The position numbers and the translations under genes were made by a program. Below the pieces are notes generated by a model that was not told where the DNA came from, did not search any database, and was given only the letters and a program-made list of their open reading frames with translations. A stretch of DNA of 64,000 nt from Pholis gunnellus (lineage: Eukaryota > Chordata > Actinopteri > Perciformes > Pholidae): assembly GCA_910591455.2 (NCBI GenBank), contig OU342809.1:9875815-9939814 (forward strand), given 5' to 3'. Shown here in pieces: positions 12,706 to 23,400 of this stretch (the stretch's first letter is position 1; the number at the start of each line of letters is the position of its first letter).

Positions 12706-15700
12706 TCATTTCATTCCAAGATGAAAGAGTTTCCTGTATGGTCCTGGTCCACCCCACAGGCCCCTGACACGAGACAAATACAGAACATTAATAAAATGTG
12801 GTATGATTAATTACTACCAACTAATAACATGCTGTTATTTAACTTTATACATACCGCAGAAGCCCATGCCAATAGAGGTGAGGCATCACATCAGCTTTCA
12901 TGTAGTACATAAGTCTTCTTTCTTTCGCTTGGTTGATGGGAAATGTTTCCAGTGGTTGTCCATTGTAGTCAAACTCTGCAAGAATCACTGTGTTGTAGCT
13001 TGTAACCAAGGGACACGAGGTGTAGCCATCATACTGTAAACAAGGAGGTTACTGATTACGCATTTGCATAGTTTTCAAAATTAAAAAAGATGAATCAAGA
13101 TTGATGTTTATGCGTCACTTACTATCTTATCTGGCTTCTCATTTTTCAGTACTTTGCTGATGGTTCTGTTCAAGATAGCAGTCTGTGCAGCTGAGAACGA
13201 TAAAAGAAATGGTACACTTTTATAATACATGTGTAAGTTATCTTTTTAATCATTAAAGATGTGACCGAAATCCATATTATCATGCAAGATGTCGGGGGAC
13301 TGAAGCCCTTCCCGGCACACACTGAACAGGTCAACTTATCACTGAGCTGACAGACACTCCCATCCAGGTACAATTCACCTAACAGGCATGTCTATGGACC
13401 CGGAGGTCCATAAACAGGGCGACCATACAAACGTAACATCAGCGGCGTATCACAAAGTTTGGGGCTTCATACATTCAATGGGCCTTCATCAACGCCTGTA
13501 CAGAAAGTCCCCAGTAGATTTGAGCCTGAGATTTTCTTACTGCGAGGCCACAGTGCTAACCACTAAACCAACACGCAGCCCTGTCATGCTTTCACCCAAT
13601 CAAAAGTGTATCCTCTGTGTGGAAGCCACAATGCTGTCAGACTTGAGTTGCATTCGATGCAATTACTGTAAAATTGGAGTACAACGTTCCTTGATTTGAG
13701 AGGTAAAGTAAATTTAGCCTACAGCATTTTAATATTTTAATCAGGAGAAGTCTGTTATTGGAACATGTCCTAATGTCAGATAGCCGTTTGATTTTAAAAA
13801 GGTGCTAACACTCAGCCACTAGAGGTCTCACTCTCCCCCCTGTTCCATTGCATTCACTTCACAACAAGTGGTTGGCAGTTCTGGCAAGGATGTATGTGGG
13901 AGTGTGCATCTTTACTTATAACAGCTATGTTGTGCATCCGGGGTTTGACAGGATTGTTATTTACTGAACTGTCAAACTTAGCCATTTATTTGTATTTTTA
14001 ACTGACAACTTGATTGCTGACGACACAGAGATACCGCCTGATACTAATTATACTATTGGCTCACAATCCTTGTTAGAAGCGGCAACCAAATGTCAAATAT
14101 CTTCCCCAGAGGGGATCATGAATGTCTGCGCCATAGGTCACAGCTATCACTCAATAACTAACTGCTTGGATGTCTGAGGCAGTTGTGTCATTAGGTGATT
14201 ACGATCTATTTTTAGATACATTTCATGACACATACTTTAAATCCTGACACTTAAAACAGTATATGGTACCATTTTGAACCCATGAAATACAGACTTTTAT
14301 ATATTTGGAAAGAACTGTCAAAAGCATTGATGTGCATCATCACAGTACAGTCATACCATTTAGTTTACATCTTAAAAAATAAGTTCAGGAGTGTAGTACC
14401 TCTTTAAACTAAATTCTTTACTGCCATTAGATTGCAGTTGGACACAAAGTGATACGTTTTCATTGATTTACAACCAGATATCATCATCAGTAATGTGAAG
14501 TTGCCATAAACTTCCCATCATTTAAGAGTCAACAAACAGGAAAAGACAAACACAGGACATGTAAATTAGCTAGGCACAGAGAGTTACTTTGGTAAATCAC
14601 ATGTGCAGTCAGGGTGGGGTCAGATTACTTTGAAATGTTGTCAGTTATTGAATACAAATTACATTGTTTTTGAATTAGTAACATAATTAATTGGATTACG
14701 AAATAAATGTAAACTAATCTGAATACGTTTGGATTAATGTAATATCAATTATTACAAATATTGCACCCTATACTAAACAAAAATGGACGCATTCCCAAAT
14801 TTTGAGTTCCACAAATATTATTATTCTTTCCTCTAAAACGTCTCAAAACATTTTCAATGCAAATAAAATGCATTTTGCATAGTCAGCATTTACAGTTGTT
14901 CAGAACAAACTATTACAAAACATATAATGTGTGTGTTCTACAACATGTGGGATGTGGTTTCTTTGGTGAACATTTTCTGTAATATGATTGCATAATCCCG
15001 ATGACACGTAATCAGTTATTGCTTAACCTTGTGTGCAATACACTTACTGAGGAAAGAACTCTTCAAATTAAGTTAACAATAAATGTAAGTGCATGAACTG
15101 TATGCATCAAAAGAGTGCATTCCAGAGTTGCGTTGGTGCAATGTTGAAACTAACGACACGGAAATCACTTACCGACAGCTGCACCCGTTTTGGCTGTGGG
15201 CAGGTTGGTACAGTCTCCAATCCCAAACACGTTTGGATATCTCTTATGTTGGAGGTTGTCTTTGTTCACATCCAACCAGCCAGCCTCATCTGCCAGAAGA
15301 CTGCCTTTAATCACCAAATTGGGTCCCATTGGTGGTGTGACATGAAGCATTTCATACTGATAAAGAAAAACAAAAAAGTTTCAGTTATTCACAGGAGTCC
15401 CTTTTTCTAATTTGGCAAACATTTAGGTGCAAAGAGTGAAATAATGTACTGTGTATTAGGTTGTTCATTACATAAAAAGCACAACCGTTTAAGGATTTAA
15501 AGAGGAAGGAAATGACATAGCACACAGTGTAACAGGTTGTCCAGTGAACACAGCAGTCATTAATATACTGGATGTAAAAGCTACTGTTCAGGGACAGTAA
15601 CACAGTTACCTCAAGCACTTTGGTTTCGCCCGGTTTGTCAAGATTTTCAAACACAGCTTCTTGCTTATCTGCCCGCACTTCAATCAGGTTTTGCCTCAGG

Positions 15701-17148
15701 TTCACTTGTAGGTCTCGTTGTTTCACAATGTCCCACAATGAGTCTGCATATTTCTTGATCCCAAAGAGCACAGGCAGCGATGTATTGTATATGACTTTGG
15801 CTTTTGCCCTTTTTCCTGTCTTGGATAGAAATATAAAAACATCTTACTTAATTTGGAGAACCACACTTCAAAATGTACTAAATTATCATTACATTCCGAA
15901 ATGCAAGTACTTTTCTGAGATAGGCATCTGTTAGGTACATAATCTTCTGTGGAGCTCCAGCACATTTCACAGGAGTATTTGGGAAAGTGAACACAGCGTT
16001 GCCCTCTTTGAAGTCCTGCAGTGCTTTCCACGTTTTCTCCACAGTTTGGACCGAGTAGTTTGACCCAATCTTTGGATGTTCAAATCCTTCAGGCAGTCCT
16101 TTGATCTACATACAAGAAGAGTGTACATTTTCTGGAATATAATTCTTTAAAATGAGATTAAATGGACCTTTATTAATCTAGAGGAAAATTCTTCAATAAA
16201 GTAATGAATAAAAAGTGTATAAGAGGTTATACTAACACCAGTATAAAATAGAATAGCAAGTATAAGATACATTTAGTAAAATAGAAAAGCAATGCATGTG
16301 ATTGATATTAAGAGTAATATTGAAAATGATATTGAAAAAATAAAAAGTTATATTGCACATGATATGGGAATGAACAAAGCTTTACCTCACCTTCTCAAAA
16401 TGGATTTGTAAACCAAGAGCCACAATCAAATACTCGTAGGAGATCTGCAATGTGAAAGAAAGTCCAAGTGGGGCAAGATGCACATCGATCATAATCATTT
16501 CAGAATAATCTATTTCATATACTCCGTTGAGTCAGTAAATGACACATTATTCAATATGAACACTGTAAGACAACAGTTCCCTAAAGCAAACGTACTTCAT
16601 TCCCGTCATCTGTGAGGACAGTATTTGTGTCTGGGTTTATTTCCTGAACTTTAGATTTCACCAACTTCACTCCAGAGGGCATAACACTCGCAGTAGAACG
16701 ACCTGATGAGGTTACGGTTTTTGCACCGGCACCAACCAGGGTCCAAATTGGCTGATAGTAGTGCATCTGTAGAAACAGAAAAGCTGTATGACACACTGGG
16801 AAAATACTTGTTTCTAAAAATGCAAACATGAATTCACAGCTGGCTGAATGAAAGCCATCACGTTCCATAATCTGTGGTTTGAGTTGTCTTTTCTAGTGAT
16901 ACACAAAGAGAGGTGGGGCAAATAATAATCACAATCCACCGGATACTCACCTCACTGGGCTCCACAACAGCCACATTCTCAGCTCCCATCATCCTCTTCA
17001 TTCTTGCACTCATTGAAATGCCTCCACTTCCTCCTCCGACAACAAGCATTTTATAGTGCAGTTTGGCAGAGGCACGGCTGCTCGTGTGAAAATGAGAGAT
17101 GGCAATGCCTGTGGAGGGGCACTGCCTCAGAAGACGCAGTGCAGCCAT
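12706..17148 (-). CDS. sqor: Sulfide:quinone oxidoreductase, mitochondrial, tandem copy 2
   Basis: Second complete sqor gene, same reaction as copy 1 (hydrogen sulfide to persulfide, electrons to ubiquinone). Nine exons in gene order: 17148-16951, 16766-16596, 16444-16391, 16105-15911, 15819-15610, 15356-15173, 13190-13123, 13033-12855, 12763-12706; total 1,317 nt, 438 aa, uninterrupted. It retains the normal Rossmann start KMLVVGGGSGGISMSARM, both redox cysteines (about 189 in VKCAGAPQK, about 367 in YTSCPLV) and YPNVFGIGDCTNLP. Compared with copy 1 it has private changes such as AKAKVIYN for AKANIIYN and LPTAKTGAAVG for LPTVRTAAAVG. Exon sizes are identical to copy 1 except for one extra codon in exon 1. 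The intron between exons 6 and 7 is about 2 kb versus about 0.2 kb in copy 1. On sequence grounds this copy is the better candidate for the ancestral function. Confidence 0.93.
13265..15048. mobile_element. Insertion in sqor copy 2 intron, repeat-derived in part
   Basis: Absent from the matching intron of copy 1, whose flanks join as GATGTGACCCAAAGGAGGAA. The part at about 13330-13610 resembles a degraded fish repeat with the usual order of CACCTAACAGGCATGTCT, CAGAAAGTCCCCAG and CGAGGCCACAGTGCTAACCA. The stretch near 14600-14760 is AT-rich and resembles another dispersed fish repeat. No intact transposase or reverse transcriptase is seen. Confidence 0.6.
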
Positions 17149-17547
17149 CCTGTGTGAGAAATAACAACAAGGCATTGTTGTGGTTGGCAATAAACTCAGT
17201 TATAATGTCTGGGACTCTGTCAACAACCTAGGAGGTAGAAAGGAACCAGTTAGTACTGTAAATAACACAAGTGAGGTTGGGTGGGGATTAGATTAGACAT
17301 GTCGTGTCCTCACATGCACTGAAGACAACACGATCATGGATTTGATAGTAGCTTCACCACCCATAGCTAATGTAAGGGGACCATCCCAGATAATTGACCC
17401 GACAAAAACACACAGACACCAGAATATCTTCTATAACGTAACTTTACTTGACACGTTGTAGAATAAAAGTTTGCATAATAAGGCTGCATGCTGCGTCACA
17501 GAGCCCCTGTAATGTCGACAGAGAGACAGGACTTGTGTGATATTTAC

Positions 17548-17806
17548 CTTGAACAGCACTACAGCTCACCGCCCGTTGAACAGTCTGTCTGACCGGAAAT
17601 TTAGACAAAATCTGGGAGAATTAAATCGGACCTGTCGCGACTCTGTAAAGACTGCAGGACTTCCACAGATGCATGAAGAGTCACAAGATAGGAACTCTAA
17701 AACACCCCTCGAGGAGACGTGCGAAATGCCGTTGAAGTTGAGAGCGTTCGTCCCGCCTCCTCCATCATTCGACCAATCAAAAGTCTGAACAGTCTCACCT
17801 GTCAGT
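17548..17806 (-). promoter_or_regulatory. sqor: sqor copy 2 5' non-coding exon and promoter region (inferred)
   Basis: Paralogous to 10393-10655: it has the donor CAAG|GTAAAT at 17548/17547 on the minus strand and the conserved CCAAT at 17773-17777. The spacing to the coding exon is shorter than in copy 1 because the LINE tail is absent. The 5' limit of the exon is not determinable. Confidence 0.5.
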
Positions 17807-19454
17807 TTACAGACGCTGTGTTCACACTCACGGCGTCATTTTTTTAGGAAAGTCGGTAACATGATACCGTCCCTTTGACTGCCACTTTGACGGGCGTGAC
17901 CTGCAGCAAGTTGAATTTTAAACTGGCCTCAACTTTTATTCAACGCTCCAATGACGCGGAAAAGCGTTAACCAATCATGTGTGTTATCCCAAAAAGTGCA
18001 GTTAACCAGTTAGCCACTGAGTTTTTATTTTAGAATTCTGACTTTAACCTCAGAACTCAGACAAACATTTTTCAGGCATGGCCCTGATTCTCTCAGCTAG
18101 TAGTGAAACGGACATCAAGCAACTAATCAGTGATTGTCAGATTTTCCAGCTTTACATTAATGCAGCAAACTGGACTATAGGCATCAATCTAATTATTACA
18201 TATAGCCTCATGTCTTGATAGTTGTATATGATTCTGTCTCCAATGTAAAAAATGTTAACTGTCACAGTTTCCGCACACATACTGTAATGCAGAGTAATTG
18301 GAGAATGAGCCATTGTGCAATAAAGAACAGACAGTCGCGCCCTTTGGAACAGTTTAATGTGTTTGTTACAAGAACATCAGGTATTTTTATATTCCTGCAG
18401 GCTCAGCCTCACCCTCTGCACACCTGTTTGTGTATTAAACAGTAAAGGAACACTAGTTCTGTTTTTAGCAAACAATGCACAAGTTATATTCTAAATTGGT
18501 GCTGAAAGTAGAGACCCCTATTTATAATATACGCAGGCGTTACACTGAGTAAAAAAGTACAGTTCGAGATAGTTCCACATTTAGAAATGAATCTTATTTT
18601 GCATAGTATGCATAACTTGTACTTTTTAAGAGTCATTTTGTTATTTTGAAAGGTGGACGCTGTGATCAAAAACAAAATGGCAGCACCTGCAGACAGAGAT
18701 CTGGATGTGTGGCCATCATAAGAAAAACGAGTCTTGCCCAATGTTGTTATCTGGTTTACTATGGTGTCATCTAACAGATAAGACTGTGCAGCTGTTAAAA
18801 TGAGAATACTATAGGGAGGAGCCCAGCTTTTGGAAGTATGACCTGGTATAAATATGGGTCTCGTTCTTCATGCCTGTTGTATTGTGGGACCACACTGATA
18901 AGGTGTGGCTGAAGGACAGATCAACTGACTCTGTCTCCTCGATATACCATTTATATTATTCAAGGATCTATGAAGGAATTTCAGTATAGTGGTACTGATA
19001 TAGATATATTTGACTGGGTTAGTGTTTTCTAGAAACAAAATCCATGGTTCATAACAAACAGTCTCCATCAATTCATTTAATTTTATATCAGAAATGACAA
19101 AATAAAAAGACTTGTAAATAAGAACCAAATGATCTTAAGATAACAGTGTGTTTAATAGGGGATTGAGAGGGCGTTTATAGACAGTGGAGTTGATTAAGAT
19201 AATATTTAAAAGAACAATTCATACATAGATATAAATAAATAGAAAGAAGAAACAAAAAACAAATATCCTAATTGCTAAACACATATGTATAACTTTTAAT
19301 AGCATTCGAGGGTTTTAACCTCAGATGACTTCTCACTATTATTTCCCACAGTGAATCAGCATATTTGTGTTGTGTTATGTACTACATTAATCTTTGTCCT
19401 TATCTCCCATCTTAAGTATGGAAGTCACCAAGTGTTTGCAGGAATAACAATCTA

Positions 19455-19572
19455 CCTCTAGCTCACCCGGTCAAGCACAATGCTGAGTCATTGGCAGCGG
19501 CCCGGGTTCAATTCCGACCAGCAGCCCTTTGCTATGTGTCTTCCTCTGAGTCTGAAGCATGACAAAAGAAAC
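19455..19572 (+). mobile_element. tRNA-derived SINE remnant
   Basis: The run CTCACCCGGTCAAGCACAAT, GCTGAGTCATTGGCAGCGGC, then CCCGGGTTCAATTCCGACC contains a good RNA polymerase III B-box (GGTTCAATTCC at about 19504) and is followed by the usual GCAGCCCTTTGCTATGTGTC of a common teleost SINE. The A-box half is degraded and no tail is obvious. Confidence 0.7.
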
Positions 19573-19639
19573 AATTGACCAAACAAAAGACACAAGTGGG
19601 GTAACACATGAGGAATGACACAGAGAGACACAACCTGAT

Positions 19640-19905
19640 CATGATACTCAGTGGTGAAGAAGTACTCAGTTGTGTACTTAAGTAAATCTAGCAATACCAC
19701 TGTGTAAAAATAATAAATAATAGTAAATACAAGTAAAAGTCATGCATTCACAATTACTTAAGTACAAAAGTATCAGCATCAAATTATACCTAAAGTACAA
19801 AAAGTAAAAGTAGCCTATACTCATTATGCAGAAACCCCCATTTCAGAATAAAAATGAATAATATTCATTGAACTATGCATTATTATGCCACTTTACTTTA
19901 TACTT
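19640..19905. repeat. Dispersed fish repeat (probable non-autonomous DNA element)
   Basis: It contains GTGGTGAAGAAGTACTCAG, then TACTTAAGTA, CAAGTAAAAGTCATGCATTC, CAAAAGTATCAGCATCAAA and CTCATTATGCAGAAAC, a sequence family I recognise as highly repeated in teleosts. Related ends occur at about 20835-21330, 30860-31665, 52430-52590 and 61190-61650. The superfamily is not certain. Confidence 0.6.
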
Positions 19906-20055
19906 TTTCAAGTAAATGTAGTGGAGTCGAAATTACTATATTCCCTCTGAAATGTACAGTCCAAGCATGTGGACAATTTAAATGTTTCCACAGCTCATCA
20001 TTTTAGCATCATCAAGTGTTTGTGAAGGAATCAGTTGGGACATTTTTTTCATATG

Positions 20056-20057
<2 letters not shown>

Positions 20058-20091
<34 letters not shown>

Positions 20092-20146
20092 GAGATATTC
20101 ATTGCAGGCAGCGCACACACACACGCACACACACAGACGCACACAC
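20058..20146. repeat. (GA)n and (CA)n microsatellites
   Basis: A GA tract at about 20058-20095 and a CA-rich tract at about 20112-20146 lie about 290-370 bp upstream of the atp8b4 start codon. They create spurious open frames in several phases. Confidence 0.9.
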
Positions 20147-20430
20147 CATGTCCGTTTCCAGCCTCAGCTCCATATCGCCGCTGTCGGTGTGTGATCATCA
20201 GTTGACTGATTTCTCTTGGAATATCGTTATTGCTTATTGTTGCCTGCCTGCAGCTATTTTCACAGCCTGCACCGTATACTGTCTTTTTCTTCTTCTTCTC
20301 CCTGCAGCTGAACAGGCTTTGTTGTCTCAAGTACATCCATGTCTATTCATTTTTTATTCGAAAGTAGGATAACAGCGTTGAAAGTGAATACATCTGCGAA
20401 ATGTGGTGCTTTAAATAAATGACAGGATAC

Positions 20431-23400
20431 ATGGAGACAAAACAAGACTGCGGCTGTGACAAACTTATGCAAGGTAAGAAACCAACATTTATTCTTTGCA
20501 CAAACATTTAGTGTATTTCTTTTGAACATGAATTATATATTGTTAAGGTTAAACTCACAGGAAGCTTTGTGTTGCCCACCTGGGATCTTTTGCTAAGGAG
20601 ACACTTCACTGGGGATTCACTGCTGCTGCTTGCACCAATACTTTAATTAAATGTGCTTCTCAGAACTGAAAAGAAACAAGACACCACTTGGTTTTGTGTG
20701 TTGCCTCAGATGTAACACCAAAGTAGCCCATTTATTACACACACACTTTGACTTAATCCTGCACATTCACTCCCTGCAATATACTTTCTGTCACCCTGCA
20801 CTTTTTAATGTAGATGGTTGATAGTGGTTTCTTCCGGTGGCAGAAATATTCAGATCCTTTATGTAAAAATATTATAATTCGCAATGTTCAATATAGCCAC
20901 ATTGAACATGCCACTAAAGTGAAGATATGTAAGTATTATTTGCAAAATATACTTACGAATCAAAAGTTAAAGTACTCATAAGAATAACAATGGCTCCTGT
21001 GAGTGCTACTATACATCATATTACTGGATTATTTTTTACTGATGCATTCATGTGTAAGTATAGCATTCTATTGTTGTTGTTAGTCGATGTGGAGCTAATT
21101 AGATCTGTTTTATATACATTCAGAAAAATACAACAACAAAAAAAGCATCAGATTTCATTGAATCAATTCAGGATAATTTGCATGTACATTTTCCATCTGT
21201 AAAGTAACTAGCAAAATATCTAATTAAAGTAAATTGTACTAAGTATACAGTACTGCAGTAAATACAATGATGCAGAAGTACTGAGATCCTGTAAAAATAC
21301 TATATGAAAGTCCTGCATTATTGTGCTGCATATTTATTTAATTTTTTGTAATGCACTTTGCGCTTCATCTCTTGCATGATAATTGCTCTATAAATAAAGT
21401 TATTTTTATTATTACTTATGAATTTAATTCCACCTCTGATTTTCTCACATAACATTTAGGGAAACTCTCGGGGGAGGTCCCTGGTGAAGATGGCATTCTG
21501 GAGGAGAAATACTCACATTGGTAAGACATTTAGATCTAAAATGCTGTGGAGGAGAACAACAGGAACAATTGATTTGATGTGCAACAGTTTGCAGGGTTGA
21601 AGTGTACACAATACATTGTAGAAAAATGTCCTGATCCTGTCCTGGTGCACTGCACTGGTTTAGAAAGATACAATTCAACAGTATAGTTATACATATATTT
21701 CCTCAAAAGAACTAAGAGGGCACTTTAAATCCAATTATTGTGTTGCCATTTTTTGGCAGAATGATCATCTAAAAGCTTCCTGTATTGATGCTAGACTCAG
21801 GAGGAATGTGGTTGGAATTATTTGCTGAAGCACTAAAGAATCATTTCACTGTAAGCTGCTCGAACTTCTAATCTTCCTCAAGAAAAAAAACAGTAAAAAA
21901 AAACGTTGTGCTTTATTAGAAAAACTAAATTACATTTACACATCTTCTAATTATATGTTTAAGCAGACCAAAGGCTTTCTTAATAATTAATAGTCATAGT
22001 AGCTGATAGCAGGACGAGGCCAGTCTGTTGTGTGAGAAGGTCTATCCTGTTGCAGCTCTGTGCATGTGCGTTATGCATAATTCATCAAGGATTTAACCTC
22101 GTTTGGAAACAACAGATCCAGCAGTGTGCTGGATCTGTTGTTTCCAAACGAGGTGTTGGAAACTCTCTCTGTGTTTGAGAGCTTTGATAAACGGTTGTGT
22201 CTTGCAGATGATTGGCATTTATTGTGATGTTTGAGAGTGAATATATTTCTTGTTAAACAAAACAAAATAAGTACTGCATTTTTTTTTTAATGTATGTGTA
22301 CTTTAATTATCCTGTCACTTGATAACGACCATGTGTTCTCTGTATGTAGAGAAGGAACGCCATGTGAGAGCCAACATGTGGGACTCCAATGACAAGTTCT
22401 CTTATGCTGTAAGTAGACCTCAGAATTACACCAGTTTTGCTGTACTCACAAGTGAAAGCTGTGGAAATTTCATTAATGCTGTTTCTGAATATGTCTGTTC
22501 TTCAGGACAATCACATCAAAACCTCAAAGTACAACGTCTTCACCTTCCTGCCCATAAACTTGTTTGAGCAGTTCCAGAGGGTGGCAAACGCTTACTTCTT
22601 AGTGCTGTTGATTCTGCAGGTAGGAGAAGTTATATTTGTGTTTATGAATGTAATGTTTTAGAGGGAAGTTGTGTGAGAGTGAGCTAACCTGCTTTCCTTT
22701 TCTTTAGTTAATTCCGGAAATTTCCTCTCTGTCGTGGTTCACAACCATCGTGCCTTTGGTGTTGGTGCTGGTAATCACAGCTGTGAAGGACGCCACAGAT
22801 GACTATGTTAGTGCAACTATTCACCTTTTACAGCTCTTCTAAATGCTTCTCTTTTTACTCACATGGTGAAATTATTACCCCTTTTTAAAAAAATTCAGTT
22901 CAGACATAAGAGCGACCAGCAAGTCAACAATCGGCAGGCTCAGGTTCTCATCAAGGGAAGGTACTTTATCCTCTGTCTTTCTCATTTAGATGCTTTTTCT
23001 AAGTGCTAAAAAGCCAAATCACATGCACAAATAATCAAATGCTGTGTATTTAAGGACATTTATGAGGTCAAATGATGATTTTTGTATTTTTTTGGTGTTA
23101 AAGTTTTCAGAATGAGAAATGGATGAACGTTCGAGTGGGGGATATCATCAAACTAGAGAATAATCAGTTTGTTGCTGTGAGTAAAAGTAATGTGTAAATT
23201 GAATGATTTTGTGCTTCTGATTTATTTTGTTTTAGCTCTTATTAGAAGATGTTTGATTATGTCTCTCATGTTCACATGTAATAGGATTGAGGTCAACAAT
23301 TAAAGGTTTCTTCTGGGGGATTCAGTAGCTGCTGACTGCTCTTGCAGGTTCAGAGTGCAGAGATTAATTCATTCATTTTTCTCCATGTTTCATATTGGTT

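Larger units (their letters stand above)
11193..17806. repeat. Segmental duplication, unit 2 (right sqor copy)
   Basis: Second unit of the tandem duplication. It is about 1.7 kb longer than unit 1 because of about 1.1 kb of unmatched sequence at 11300-12390 and about 1.8 kb at 13265-15048, partly offset by loss of most of the L2 LINE interior and absence of the first-intron LINE tail. Exons and most intron sequence remain very similar to unit 1. Confidence 0.85.
17807..20430. other. Intergenic region with repeat debris
   Basis: No coding exon was recognised before the atp8b4 start at 20431. The part at 19455-19570 is a SINE remnant, 19640-19900 is a dispersed fish repeat, and 20058-20146 holds (GA)n and (CA)n tracts. 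The atp8b4 5' UTR and promoter should lie in the right-hand part, but no clear first-exon boundary is visible. Confidence 0.55.

Noticed and set aside
19982..20372. Open frames across (GA)n and (CA)n tracts
   Set aside because: Dipeptide repeats from microsatellites; no homology.
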